Of a stretch of 64,000 nt of DNA, positions 44,872-54,049 are shown one piece after another. Numbering within the stretch: the first letter of the stretch is position 1; each line of letters opens with the position of its first letter. The stretch comes from Firm-13 sp964617375. GTDB taxonomy: Bacteria > Bacillota > Clostridia > Saccharofermentanales > Saccharofermentanaceae. Position numbers and translations under genes: made by a program. Location: contig CAZTXQ010000003.1 in assembly GCA_964617375.1 (NCBI GenBank), positions 1-64,000 of the forward strand, given 5' to 3'. The notes beneath the pieces are model-generated. The model did no database searches. It was not told the DNA's origin and saw nothing but the letters and a program-made list of their open reading frames with translations.

Positions 44872-45495
44872 ATGCGAACCTCCGATAGCGGCAACAGTAT
44901 ATACGAGAAGTTTTCATCCGCAAGCGCGGAAAAAGATATAAAGAAGAAGGAATCTGTACAGAAGGTTGCTCCGGTGCCTTACCGTCAGCTGGCCAGAAGG
45001 CCGCTTCCCGCTCCGGATACCGGCCATGATCGTACGACGAGAGCCGTGTCCGTACATGTTGCAGGGATGCAGTACCGCCTGATCACCGCTGATGAAGACG
45101 GTGAGGCTAATATCAGAAGAACGGCGGAACGGGCCGAACAGATGATACATAAAGTGCAGGCCGCATCTCCCGGTATGACATTAACCAGCGTGACCGTTCT
45201 CGCACTCCTTAACGCCGTCGACGAATTATTCCAAAGTGAGACGGCGTTACGCGCGGTTCAGCAGGAGACGGAGTCTCTCCGAACGGCGCAGGCTGCCGAT
45301 AAAACGAACTTTAACCGCCTTCGTGAAATCAACTGGGATCTGAAAAAAGAGATCCTGCGTCTCCAGAAGGTGATCGAAGGGTATGAGAAAATGGGAGAAG
45401 AGTCCGATATGGCTAAAACCCCCGGAAAGCTTCTACCCTTGGAAGAACTGATCAACGACAAAATATCAGACGACAGAACGGGAGACGAATCATGA
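44872..45495 (+). CDS. ZapA-like cell division protein with an N-terminal extension
   Basis: A 207-residue protein whose residues ~60-145 match ZapA: VSVHVAGMQYRLITADED then AERAEQMIHKVQAASPGMTLTSVTVLALLNAVDEL, continuing into a coiled coil to about residue 180. ZapA proteins stabilise FtsZ filaments. The usual length is about 100-130 residues; the first ~60 residues here (basic, Ser-rich, disordered) and ~25 at the end are extra. AAAGGTGG precedes the ATG, and TATAAT at 44842-44847 is a possible -10 box. It overlaps the U32 gene by four bases (ATGA). Confidence 0.82.
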   Translation: MRTSDSGNSIYEKFSSASAEKDIKKKESVQKVAPVPYRQLARRPLPAPDTGHDRTTRAVSVHVAGMQYRLITADEDGEANIRRTAERAEQMIHKVQAASPGMTLTSVTVLALLNAVDELFQSETALRAVQQETESLRTAQAADKTNFNRLREINWDLKKEILRLQKVIEGYEKMGEESDMAKTPGKLLPLEELINDKISDDRTGDES

Positions 45496-47927
45496 TAAAA
45501 CCAGAATTGCTGGCTCCGGCCGGGTCCATGGAAGCTCTGCATGCGGCTGTGGATAACGGTGCGGATGCCGTTTATCTCGGCGTGGGTTCATTTAACGCGC
45601 GTGTAAATGCACAGAATTTTATGCCGGAAGAACTTGACGAAGCCGTCATCTATGCGCATCTCTACGGCGTCCGGGTATATCTTACTCTGAATACACTGAT
45701 CCGCGACGATGAGATGCCCGCGGCCATGGACTTGGCGCTCTCGGCGTGGAACTCGGGTGTCGACGCCCTGATCGTGCAGGATATGGGCCTCCTTAAGAAT
45801 CTTCGCGAAGAGCATCCGGAAATTGTTATCCACGCCAGTACACAGATGAATTTATTCGATACGCACGCAATCGAATGGGCCGCAGCGAACGGAATTTCGC
45901 GGGTTGTTCTGCCGCGTGAATTGTCGGTTGACGAAATAGAGACCCGATGCGAAGCAGCCAGGGTATCCGGCATCGAGACGGAAGTCTTTGTGCACGGCGC
46001 TTTATGCGTATCGTATTCCGGACTCTGTCTGTTCAGCGCGATGAACGGCAACGGGGCGAGAAGCGGGAACAGAGGACTTTGCGCACAGCCGTGCCGGACG
46101 ATGTTCCGTATGAGAACCGATACCGAAGACACCGAGGGGCGTCTTATGTCTCCGAAAGACCGGTGTGCACTGCCCTATCTCGAGCGGCTCATCCGAGCCG
46201 GTGTCCGGTCCCTTAAGATTGAGGGCCGGATGAAGGAACCCTCCTATGTGGCAGCCGTCGTAAAAGCGTATCGCGAGTATATCGACGGTATGTTTAGCGG
46301 GGAAGACCTTGCCGCCCTAAGGGAGAAAGAAGAGAACCATCTCCTCCTGGCCTTTAATCGCGGAGGAGCCTTCACCGATCAATACCTGAATAAGAAGAAA
46401 TCGGATGATTTCCTTTCCGGAAATTACAGCGGACGCTACGGCGTATTAAGCGGCATCATTGTTAAGAAAAACGCGCGTGCCGGTACGCTTTCCATTCGGC
46501 TTGCCTCTCAGATTCTACCTTCGAGAGGCGATTATCTTTCTATACGGGTAAAGGACAAAGAGATAGCAAGCTTTCCGATCGGAACGGCGGAAAAACTTGG
46601 CGAAATTCTGATCGTTCAGGGACTTCATCCTCAAATGATTGAACAGCTGCCCGACGGCGCCAGTGTGTACCTGATGTCGGAGGCCGCCTATACCCGTGAT
46701 CTCCTGCAGGGAAAACCGGCGTATAAGACGCCTGTTGCCATTCGTCTTTCCAGAGAGCTTCAGAAGGTCACTCTGACGATGACTGTAACGGACGGGATTT
46801 GGAAAGGTCTTGAAATCGAAGCAGTCGATTCGATTTCTCCGGATACCGATTATCCGGTGCTTTCGGAAGAGCGTATCGAGGACCAGCTCAGAAAGCTCAA
46901 ATCCTCGCCGTTTGATGCCGTTCTCGTCGATATCGAAAAGAATATAGATCTCGCCGCGCCGGTTTCGTTTCTGAACGAACTGAGAAGAAGTGCTATTTCG
47001 GCGCTTGAGCAGGAGATTATTTCCGCGGTACATCCGAAGACGGAATTGGTGGAAAGCAAGTCCGCTGCGTCTGCTGAAGAAGCCAGGGCCCAGAGTGCGG
47101 AGAAACCGGAGATTGCCGTCCGCAATGTCATTCATGCGGATTTCTATGATCTTATGCGAATTTTACCGCAGAAAATCTCTTCGGGAGCTGATTACTACAG
47201 CTTTTCGATATTTGATTTACAAAAAGACGAGGTAAAAACAGCACTTGAGGAACTTCATAGCGAGGAGCCCGAGGCACGGTTTCTGATTCGCCTTCCCGGC
47301 GCGTATAAGGATTCCGCACTGGCACTTTTCGCTAAAGCCGTAGGATATATGAAACGCGTTTTCCCGGAGCATTTTGAAGGTGTTGTATCTTCAAGCCCCG
47401 TGAGATCCGGTGACAATGTGTGGCTTAGCGCTTCCGCGAATCTCTACAACCGGGATGCTTTGCGATTTGTTCTTGCGGGACAGCCCAGGGCAGTCGCACT
47501 TTCCTACGAGATGAAGGACCCGGCGATTCAGGAACTCCTTAGCGGATTCTCCGCAGAAGATTTCCGGCATACGTATTTATCGCTTCACCGGTATGGCAGG
47601 ATTGAGTGGATGCAGTCGGAATTCTGTCCGGTCGGCCATCACGCGGTCGGCTGTACAAAATGCAGCGACAGGAATCTTACGTACCGGATGCAAATAAAGT
47701 CCGGGGAAGACCAGGAACAGTACAAAGGAAAAGAGCTGCCGATCGTCACGCATCCCGGTCTTTGCACAAGCGAAATATTGGGACCGCTCATGACGCCTCC
47801 GGGTGCCGATGTACTTGCCATGATCCGTACGCTTAAGATTCCGGCGGCCCATACAATGCGCTTCCTGGACGAAACGAGATTGGAACGACTTACCATGATC
47901 CGTCAAATACGATCCGAATGGACTTGA
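45492..47927 (+). CDS. U32 family protein with DUF3656 (RlhA-type RNA hydroxylase or peptidase)
   Basis: An 811-residue U32 protein. It begins with the family pattern PELLAPAGSMEALHAAVDNGADAVYLG and contains QMNLFDTHAIEWAAANGISRVVL and the signature GALCVSYSGLCLFSAMNGNGARSGNRGLCAQPCR. The part after about residue 380 is a DUF3656-like domain, and Cys residues near the C-terminus (FCPVGHHAVGCTKC) may hold an iron-sulfur cluster. Members with this layout include RlhA, which hydroxylates C2501 of 23S rRNA in E. coli, so an RNA-modifying role is more likely than collagenase. Gene pairing with zapA is common in clostridia. Confidence 0.9.
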   Translation: MIKPELLAPAGSMEALHAAVDNGADAVYLGVGSFNARVNAQNFMPEELDEAVIYAHLYGVRVYLTLNTLIRDDEMPAAMDLALSAWNSGVDALIVQDMGLLKNLREEHPEIVIHASTQMNLFDTHAIEWAAANGISRVVLPRELSVDEIETRCEAARVSGIETEVFVHGALCVSYSGLCLFSAMNGNGARSGNRGLCAQPCRTMFRMRTDTEDTEGRLMSPKDRCALPYLERLIRAGVRSLKIEGRMKEPSYVAAVVKAYREYIDGMFSGEDLAALREKEENHLLLAFNRGGAFTDQYLNKKKSDDFLSGNYSGRYGVLSGIIVKKNARAGTLSIRLASQILPSRGDYLSIRVKDKEIASFPIGTAEKLGEILIVQGLHPQMIEQLPDGASVYLMSEAAYTRDLLQGKPAYKTPVAIRLSRELQKVTLTMTVTDGIWKGLEIEAVDSISPDTDYPVLSEERIEDQLRKLKSSPFDAVLVDIEKNIDLAAPVSFLNELRRSAISALEQEIISAVHPKTELVESKSAASAEEARAQSAEKPEIAVRNVIHADFYDLMRILPQKISSGADYYSFSIFDLQKDEVKTALEELHSEEPEARFLIRLPGAYKDSALALFAKAVGYMKRVFPEHFEGVVSSSPVRSGDNVWLSASANLYNRDALRFVLAGQPRAVALSYEMKDPAIQELLSGFSAEDFRHTYLSLHRYGRIEWMQSEFCPVGHHAVGCTKCSDRNLTYRMQIKSGEDQEQYKGKELPIVTHPGLCTSEILGPLMTPPGADVLAMIRTLKIPAAHTMRFLDETRLERLTMIRQIRSEWT

Positions 47928-47940
47928 ATAAGAGGTGCAT

Positions 47941-48447
47941 ATGAGTAACGAACAACAGGATTCCATATCCGTACCCATGGTAAAGCTGAAGGAGGATGCG
48001 ATTCTTCCTTCCTATGCGCATGAAAACGACGCCGGCATGGATATTTATTCGGCCGAGGAAGTTCTGATCGCACCCGGACAGACCGTGCTTGTACACACCG
48101 GTATTGCGATGGCGATTCCTGACGGATATGAGGCTCAAATCAGACCCAGAAGCGGAGTCTCTTACAAAACGATGCTGCGGATTCCGAACAGTCCCGGAAC
48201 AATCGATGCCGGATATCGTGATGAGTTGTGTATTATCATGCATAATGCATCCACAGGCATAGGCGAGGCGGATCTTTTGACACTCGCTGAAAAAAAGAAC
48301 CGCCATGGAAACTATCGTATCGGTAAAGGCGATAAAATTGCCCAGATGATTTTCGCGCGTGTCGCCCGTGCGGGAATACGGGAAGTCGCATCGCTTGACG
48401 GAATCGGAGTCGATCGAAACGGAGGTTTCGGTTCGACGGGGATCTGA
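47941..48447 (+). CDS. dut: dUTP diphosphatase
   Basis: A 168-residue trimeric dUTPase (dUTP to dUMP and PPi). The five motifs are visible: AGMDIYS, RPRSGVS, GTIDAGYRDEL, the KGDKIAQMIF strand and the C-terminal arm RNGGFGSTG. It is ~20 residues longer than most bacterial forms because of an insertion between motifs 3 and 4 (around TGIGEADLLTLAEKKNRHG). ATG 47941 has AGAGG five bases upstream; a GTG at 47935 overlaps that site and is unlikely. Confidence 0.95.
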   Translation: MSNEQQDSISVPMVKLKEDAILPSYAHENDAGMDIYSAEEVLIAPGQTVLVHTGIAMAIPDGYEAQIRPRSGVSYKTMLRIPNSPGTIDAGYRDELCIIMHNASTGIGEADLLTLAEKKNRHGNYRIGKGDKIAQMIFARVARAGIREVASLDGIGVDRNGGFGSTGI

Positions 48448-48521
48448 TCGGATGTGTCAAAATTCATTCATTTTAAGGGTAGTAACTGTGCTTTTGAAAT
48501 GGTAAAATTGTTTTGCCTTGA

Positions 48522-48563
48522 CGATGCAAGATGTATCAAAATTCTAGCTTGCATCGATTTTTT
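48522..48563 (+). terminator. Terminator between dut and the CorA-like gene
   Basis: CGATGCAAG (48522-48530) pairs with CTTGCATCG (48548-48556); the 17-base loop is AT-rich and ATTTTTT follows. Confidence 0.8.
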
Positions 48564-48616
48564 GTGCTCTTAAAAGAAAGCAGAATAAGGAATACGGGAA
48601 AAAGGAGGAATACAAT

Positions 48617-49591
48617 ATGCTGGAAATGTATGTCACCAAGCAAGTCATAGTTAAGGAAAAGACGGTGAATCATCTGGAACGGATTGATGAAATCCGGGAC
48701 GACTGCTGGATCAATATGTATTCCCCCACGGAAGACGAACTTCAACTTGTCGAAGAGAAGGTCGGCGTTCCCTCGGAATTCCTCCGGTACCCGCTCGACG
48801 AAGAGGAACGGCCCCGTATCGATACGGATGACGACACCGGCGATGTGCTGATCCTGATCGACATCCCGTATGTCCGGAAAGAAGGGCAGACGGTTCGTTA
48901 TGAGACGGCTCCTCTCGGAATTATTATTTTGAAGCATCATATACTTACGATATCCCTTCGGGATGCCACGATATTTGATCAGTTCACCAACAACCGGGTA
49001 AGAGACTTTATCGTCAACTACCGCACGCGCTTTGCCATTCAGATTCTTCTGGCCGGAGCAAAAGACTATTTGAAGCTCCTGCGATACATGGATAAGACTC
49101 TTGACCAGTCCGAACGCGATCTGGCCAAATCCATCAGCAATAAGGATCTTTACAAGCATCTTGAACTCGGTAAGTCCCTGATCTACTTTTCGACGTCTCT
49201 TAAGTCCAATGAGGCGGTTCTTGAGAAGCTGATGCGCGGACGTGTGGTCAAGCAGTATGAAGACGATGAGGATCTTCTTGAAGATGTCATCATCGAGTAC
49301 AAACAGGCAAGAGAGATGGCCGATATCTATGCGTCGATCGTAAACGGCGGCATGGACGCATATGCGTCGATCATCAACAACAATATGAACGTAATCATGA
49401 AGATTATGGCTGCAGCCACCATTGTGCTGTCCGTACCGACGGTAATCACCAGCTTTTTCGGGCAAAACATCCCGATGCCCTGGAATGAAGGTTTTACTGG
49501 CCAGCCGGGTCCTTTTATCGGGCTCGTCGTCGGCTGTCTGGCCTGTACTGCCGCTGCTGCTGTTATTCTGAAAAAGAAGCATATGCTTTGA
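48617..49591 (+). CDS. CorA-family divalent cation channel
   Basis: A 324-residue CorA-superfamily protein, a pentameric Mg(II)/Co(II) channel. A mixed alpha/beta cytoplasmic domain and a long helix (from about residue 150) lead to two C-terminal helices (MKIMAAATIVLSVPTVITSFF and FIGLVVGCLACTAAAAVIL). The signature between them reads FFGQNIPMPWNE, so the usual GMN is GQN. The basic tail KKKHML follows. Start ATG with AAAGGAGG upstream. The variant signature makes ion choice uncertain. Confidence 0.93.
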   Translation: MLEMYVTKQVIVKEKTVNHLERIDEIRDDCWINMYSPTEDELQLVEEKVGVPSEFLRYPLDEEERPRIDTDDDTGDVLILIDIPYVRKEGQTVRYETAPLGIIILKHHILTISLRDATIFDQFTNNRVRDFIVNYRTRFAIQILLAGAKDYLKLLRYMDKTLDQSERDLAKSISNKDLYKHLELGKSLIYFSTSLKSNEAVLEKLMRGRVVKQYEDDEDLLEDVIIEYKQAREMADIYASIVNGGMDAYASIINNNMNVIMKIMAAATIVLSVPTVITSFFGQNIPMPWNEGFTGQPGPFIGLVVGCLACTAAAAVILKKKHML

Positions 49592-49613
49592 AGCATAAGG
49601 AGTCCGTCAGGCC

Positions 49614-50624
49614 ATGGGTAAAGGGTTAAGCCGCCACGCGGGGGCCAGTATCAGTATTTCACGCATCATTGTCCGTATGGCTTTGGTATTGACTGTTTTG
49701 GCCATTGTCATTATTTTTCTGCTGGTACAGTCGGCCGGAACGGCGAATAAGATGATGAGTGTGGAGAAGAAGGTGCTTTCCAACATTCCTTCCAACATTC
49801 TTCCGAATTATTCTGCCACAAGTTTTCGTTCCTTCGATAACCAGACGAACTTGTCCGGCTGGTTTTTCAAGACGGATGATCCGATCAGTACGGTCATTCT
49901 CGTTCACGATACCGGATCAAACCGTATGCCGTTTGATGTCGACACGGTTGATCTGGTCGAAGACCTTCTGAACGCCAAATATAACGTATTTCTCTTCGAC
50001 TTGAGAAACAGCGGTGAATCCGAGGGAACGATTTCCGGTTATGGTTACCTTGAATGGCAGGATGTTATCGGCGCGATCGAGCATGTAAGGAAAATTTCGG
50101 TTACAACGAATGTCATTCTTTACGGTGTCGGATCGGGCTGCTCCGCATCCCTCCTTGCGATTGATAAGCTTCCCGACCCGGCCGAATACGGCCGGACCTA
50201 TGACAAAAGCATCGAGAACCTGGCCTTCGACAGAAGTTATGTCATCGGCGTGATCCTCGACTCTCCCGCCAAAGATACCGACGATTATATAAGACCGCTG
50301 GTTCGCGAGAGCGGCGGCCTCGGAATGATCACGCAGTATACGGTGCCATACGCAATCCGAATGTCGGCGGGCGAGAGTTCGAGTCTTGATCTCTCTGCCA
50401 AAATATCGCAGCTTCCGATACCCGTTTGCATCCTGTATGGTGATCAGGACACGTTTATCGGAGCCGGAAAGATATCACAGATCGTGACGGAGAGGAAGCG
50501 TCTTCATCCGAACACCACGTCATCCTATGTTTTCTCGGGTGCGGGCTATGTCGGTTCTTACGAAACGGATCCGGCCGAATACAGGAATGACATTCTGGAT
50601 TTTCTGGCCGCGAATTTTGAGTGA
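49614..50624 (+). CDS. Membrane-anchored alpha/beta-hydrolase-fold protein, probably inactive
   Basis: A 336-residue protein with one N-terminal helix (residues ~20-42) and an outside alpha/beta-hydrolase domain. The core is recognisable: STVILVHDTGSN, YNVFLFDLRNSGESEG and VCILYGDQDTFIGAGK. The nucleophile elbow, normally G-x-S-x-G, reads YGVGSGC so that Gly takes the Ser position, and the catalytic His position near the C-terminus reads GAGYVGSY instead of GAGH. The Asp (GDQD) is kept. Either a neighbouring Ser acts, or the protein is a pseudoenzyme used for binding. It lies between the corA-like and uppP genes. Confidence 0.85.
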   Translation: MGKGLSRHAGASISISRIIVRMALVLTVLAIVIIFLLVQSAGTANKMMSVEKKVLSNIPSNILPNYSATSFRSFDNQTNLSGWFFKTDDPISTVILVHDTGSNRMPFDVDTVDLVEDLLNAKYNVFLFDLRNSGESEGTISGYGYLEWQDVIGAIEHVRKISVTTNVILYGVGSGCSASLLAIDKLPDPAEYGRTYDKSIENLAFDRSYVIGVILDSPAKDTDDYIRPLVRESGGLGMITQYTVPYAIRMSAGESSSLDLSAKISQLPIPVCILYGDQDTFIGAGKISQIVTERKRLHPNTTSSYVFSGAGYVGSYETDPAEYRNDILDFLAANFE

Positions 50625-50645
50625 TCACATAAACGGAGGTTTATT

Positions 50646-51437
50646 ATGAACTGGTGGCAGGCAATTGTTTTTGGTATTGTACAGGGACTTACGGAATTTC
50701 TTCCGGTTTCAAGCTCCGGTCATCTATTGATCGCGGAGAAGCTGATGGGAATATCCGGTCAGGATCTCTTAACCTTCTATTCACTTCTGCATGTCGGAAC
50801 TCTGGCCGCGGTACTGATTGTGATGCGGAAAGACATCTGGGCAATCCTGAAGAACATACTTGGCAAAACGACGTGGCTTCTCTTAATTGCAACGATTCCG
50901 GCCGTATTCTTTGCCCTTGTCTTTAAGGATTTGATCGATAAGGCATTCGGCGGTGCAACACTCGGGTTTGAATTCTTATTTACCGGTATTCTTCTTCTGG
51001 CCATTCTGCTGTTTAAGAACGGCGAAAAGGCGATTGAGAAAATGACCTGGCTTGACGCGGTCCTCGCGGGACTCGGGCAGGCCGTTGCAATACTTCCTGC
51101 CGTCTCGCGTTCGGGCGCATGCCTTTTTGCGCTTCTTTCCCGAAAGGTGAAAAGAGAGGACGCCATACGCTTCACATTTCTTATGTCGATACCGGCGATC
51201 TTAGGTTCGCTGGCGCTCGATATCAAGGATATGATAACCGGATCCTCAACGATTACTTCCGGGATGATTCTGCCGGTTACCCTGGGCATCGTATTCTCGG
51301 CCGTCTCCGGATACGCCGTCATGCGGTTTATGCTCAAGAAATTATCTCTCAAGGGGATTGCCATCTGCGGAGCGTATGTCGTCGTACTGGGCGTACTGAT
51401 CCTGGTCGATCAGAACGTTACGCATGTGCTGTTGTGA
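50646..51437 (+). CDS. uppP: Undecaprenyl-diphosphatase UppP/BacA
   Basis: A 263-residue membrane enzyme that removes a phosphate from undecaprenyl diphosphate and so recycles the lipid carrier for wall synthesis; overproduction gives bacitracin resistance in other species. It has QGLTEFLPVSSSGHLLIAEKL near the start and the second motif LPAVSRSGACLFALLSRKVKREDA, where the usual PGxSRSG has Ala for Gly. Eight helices are predicted. It shares the cell-envelope theme of the LCP and LtaS genes in the window. AACGGAGG precedes the ATG. Confidence 0.96.
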   Translation: MNWWQAIVFGIVQGLTEFLPVSSSGHLLIAEKLMGISGQDLLTFYSLLHVGTLAAVLIVMRKDIWAILKNILGKTTWLLLIATIPAVFFALVFKDLIDKAFGGATLGFEFLFTGILLLAILLFKNGEKAIEKMTWLDAVLAGLGQAVAILPAVSRSGACLFALLSRKVKREDAIRFTFLMSIPAILGSLALDIKDMITGSSTITSGMILPVTLGIVFSAVSGYAVMRFMLKKLSLKGIAICGAYVVVLGVLILVDQNVTHVLL

Positions 51438-51457
51438 CAGAAGTCGGGAGAAATGTG

Positions 51458-52468
51458 ATGGAACCGGTATTGATCCTTGGAATTGAATCATCCTGCGACG
51501 AGACAAGCTGTTCGGTTGTGTCTTCCGGCCGCACGATCCTCTCGAATGTAATTGCCTCTCAGGCGGATTTTCATTCGGCATATGGCGGTGTGGTTCCGGA
51601 GCTTGCTTCGAGAATGCACGTCGATGCGATTGTTCCGACGATTCGAAAAGCGATGACCGACGCTTCTGTGGAGTATAAGGATTTGTCCGCGGTTTGTGTT
51701 ACCAAAGGGCCGGGTCTTGTCGGAGCTCTTCTGGTCGGTATATCGGCAGCCAAAGGCATATCGGAAATAACCGGATTGCCGCTGATCGGGATCGGGCACA
51801 TCGAGGGACACATTTCCGCAAATTTCCTGGCGGATCCGGATCTGGTTCCGCCGTTTATGTGTCTGGTTGTCTCCGGCGGGCACAGCCATATCGTATATGT
51901 AAAAGATTACGGCAGCTATGAAATCATGGCGCGTACAAGGGACGATGCGGCGGGAGAAGCATTCGATAAGATTTCACGGGCGATCGGACTCGGATACCCG
52001 GGCGGCCCGAAAATGGACAAAGAATCTCTTGGCGGAGATCCGCACCGTTATTCTTTTCCGCGTACGAATTTTACGGATTCTCTCGACTTTTCCTTCAGCG
52101 GGGTTAAAACAGCGGCCCTTAACCTGATCAATCAGGCCGCGATGCACAATGAGGAAATAGCGAGGCCGGATTTTTGTGCGAGCTACCAGAATGCGATCGT
52201 ACAGGTGCTCGTCGATCATACGGTTCGCGCCTGTAAAGAGCGCGGATGTCTTCGTCTTTGTATGGCCGGCGGTGTCAGCGCCAATTCTCAGCTTCGCGCA
52301 TCCATGCGGATCGCATGCGAGAATTCCGGCATTACTTTAAGCTATCCGCCACCGGTACTATGCACGGACAATGCCGCAATGATTGCCTCTGCCGGATATT
52401 TCCGGTATATAAAAGGGGCGAGGGACGACCTTTCCATGAACGCATATCCGTCACTTTCCCTGGTTTAA
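51458..52468 (+). CDS. tsaD: tRNA N6-adenosine threonylcarbamoyltransferase TsaD
   Basis: A 336-residue ASKHA-fold enzyme that transfers threonylcarbamoyl to A37 of tRNAs reading ANN codons, with TsaB and TsaE. It begins LILGIESSCDETSCSVV, has the metal-binding HIEGH (GIGHIEGHISANFL), SGGHSHIVY and the C-terminal MAGGVSANSQLR and CTDNAAMIASAG. The ATG at 51458 has GGGAG 8 bases upstream; the frame runs open further 5', overlapping uppP, but that extension is not part of the family. TsaB and TsaE are not in this window. Confidence 0.97.
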   Translation: MEPVLILGIESSCDETSCSVVSSGRTILSNVIASQADFHSAYGGVVPELASRMHVDAIVPTIRKAMTDASVEYKDLSAVCVTKGPGLVGALLVGISAAKGISEITGLPLIGIGHIEGHISANFLADPDLVPPFMCLVVSGGHSHIVYVKDYGSYEIMARTRDDAAGEAFDKISRAIGLGYPGGPKMDKESLGGDPHRYSFPRTNFTDSLDFSFSGVKTAALNLINQAAMHNEEIARPDFCASYQNAIVQVLVDHTVRACKERGCLRLCMAGGVSANSQLRASMRIACENSGITLSYPPPVLCTDNAAMIASAGYFRYIKGARDDLSMNAYPSLSLV

Positions 52469-52498
52469 GCAATTGATCGGAAACGAAAGGAGATCGAT

Positions 52499-52978
52499 AT
52501 GGCTCGTCAGAAGGGTATTAAGAGCGTCGCCGACAACAGAAAGGCGTTTCACGATTATTTTATCGAAGAGAAATTTGAGGCCGGTATCGTTCTTTCCGGT
52601 ACGGAAGTGAAATCCATTCGAGCCGGGAAAATGAATTTGAAGGACAGTTATGTGCAGATCAAAGACGGGGAGATGTGGCTGATCGGCGTTCATATCAGCC
52701 CGTTTGAACAGGGAAACCGATTCAATAAGGACCCGATGCGCATGAGAAAGCTCCTGATGCACAAACGGGAAATCATCCGGCTGTTTTCGATCATCAAGCA
52801 GGAAGGATTAACGCTTGTGCCCACACAATGCTATTTCAAGGATGGCAAGGTGAAGGTGGAAATCGGACTTGCCAAAGGTAAAAAGAATTACGACAAGCGG
52901 GACGTTCAGGCAGATAAAGATGCCAAGAGAGATATACAGAGAACGCTGAAGGTACGACGGCGCGAAGAGAACGACTGA
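52499..52978 (+). CDS. smpB: SsrA-binding protein SmpB
   Basis: A 159-residue partner of tmRNA in rescuing stalled ribosomes. It contains the family stretches AFHDYFIEEKFEAGIVLSGTEVKSIRAG and LVPTQCYFKDGKVKVEIGLAKGKKNYDKR and ends in the basic tail expected to fold in the ribosomal A site. AAAGGAG precedes the ATG. No tmRNA gene is seen directly downstream. Confidence 0.98.
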   Translation: MARQKGIKSVADNRKAFHDYFIEEKFEAGIVLSGTEVKSIRAGKMNLKDSYVQIKDGEMWLIGVHISPFEQGNRFNKDPMRMRKLLMHKREIIRLFSIIKQEGLTLVPTQCYFKDGKVKVEIGLAKGKKNYDKRDVQADKDAKRDIQRTLKVRRREEND

Positions 52979-53068
52979 GTGCTTCCGATGTAAATCCCTC
53001 CTCCGTGTAGTATAATAAATCAATCTGTACGAAATGCCGAAAAATGCTGCGGAAGGAGGCTTTCATCC

Positions 53069-53938
53069 GTGATCAGTATCATTGTTCCGATATTCGGAGT
53101 GGAGCCTTTTCTTGACGTATGCGTCCTCAGCCTTATTCATCAGACATATACGGATTTAGAGATCATACTGGTTGACGACGGTTCTCCGGACTGCTGCGAC
53201 AAGATCTGCGATCACTATGCGGCGCTCGATCCGCGAATCCGGGTGATTCACAAGAAGAGCAGCGGGCCGTCCGACGCGCGCAATGCGGGACTCAAGGTGG
53301 CCAGAGGCGAGTACATCGGCTTTGTTGACAGCGACGATTATGTTGCCGGAAACATGTTCTCGACACTTCTTAACCTTCTCAACGAAACGGGTTCCGATAT
53401 CGCTATATGCGGCCATGCCATGACGTCCAACAGAGGAAAGCCGTATCCGTATCTTCTGTCACACAAGACCCGCGTCATGGATTCGACGGAAGCAATACGA
53501 AGAATGCTCCAGGTCGGCCAATACGAATCGTTTGTATGGAACAAGCTCTACAAGAGAGAACTGTTCGATCAGATCCGCTTCCCCTCGGGGCATCTCTATG
53601 AAGATCTGTATACCATGTATAAGATCCTGGACAAAGCCGATAAAATTGTTTACACAAAAGAGGTCAAATATTACTACCGGCAAAGACTCGGCAGCATCAT
53701 TCATACGAAGTACAGCGCGAAATATTTTGATTATGTACAGGCGAGCGTTGAGGTAAGGGATTTTGTGAAGACAAAGTATCCCGGGATCTACGGCACGGCC
53801 AATTTCGCCTATTACAGAGCCAGGGCTTTCACGTTTTTAAGAATATTGACGGCGCGGCCGCAGATGCTTTTCAATCCGGAAGTCAGGCGGGAAGAGATCT
53901 ACAAGTATATTCGCTATATCGTATCTGCGATTCGATAA
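53069..53938 (+). CDS. Family 2 glycosyltransferase
   Basis: A 289-residue GT-A enzyme that begins ISIIVPIFGVEPFLDVCV with the nucleotide-binding ILVDDGSPD, SSGPSDARNAGLKVARG and the metal-binding D-x-D as GFVDSDDYV. The acceptor half is shorter and ends near KYIRYIVSAIR, with no membrane helix. Such enzymes build surface polysaccharides or teichoic acid sugars; acceptor unknown. The start is GTG with AAGGAGG ten bases upstream, and a TATAAT at 53011-53016 may be its -10 box. Confidence 0.9.
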   Translation: MISIIVPIFGVEPFLDVCVLSLIHQTYTDLEIILVDDGSPDCCDKICDHYAALDPRIRVIHKKSSGPSDARNAGLKVARGEYIGFVDSDDYVAGNMFSTLLNLLNETGSDIAICGHAMTSNRGKPYPYLLSHKTRVMDSTEAIRRMLQVGQYESFVWNKLYKRELFDQIRFPSGHLYEDLYTMYKILDKADKIVYTKEVKYYYRQRLGSIIHTKYSAKYFDYVQASVEVRDFVKTKYPGIYGTANFAYYRARAFTFLRILTARPQMLFNPEVRREEIYKYIRYIVSAIR

Positions 53939-53955
53939 ACAACTGTTTATCTGCA

Positions 53956-54001
53956 AAAAAGGCTCCCCCTTCACAGACTTTATTCTCTGTGAAGGGGGAG
54001 C
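53956..54001. terminator. Bidirectional terminator, 16-bp perfect stem
   Basis: GCTCCCCCTTCACAGA (53962-53977) pairs exactly with TCTGTGAAGGGGGAGC (53986-54001). The A run at 53956-53960 gives a good T run for the minus-strand DUF3048 gene; the plus side has only a weak TTG after it. Confidence 0.9.
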
Positions 54002-54049
54002 TTGTCCGTTTGCCTTGAGGTGGACTTTTTAAATCAGATTCCCGAAAAA

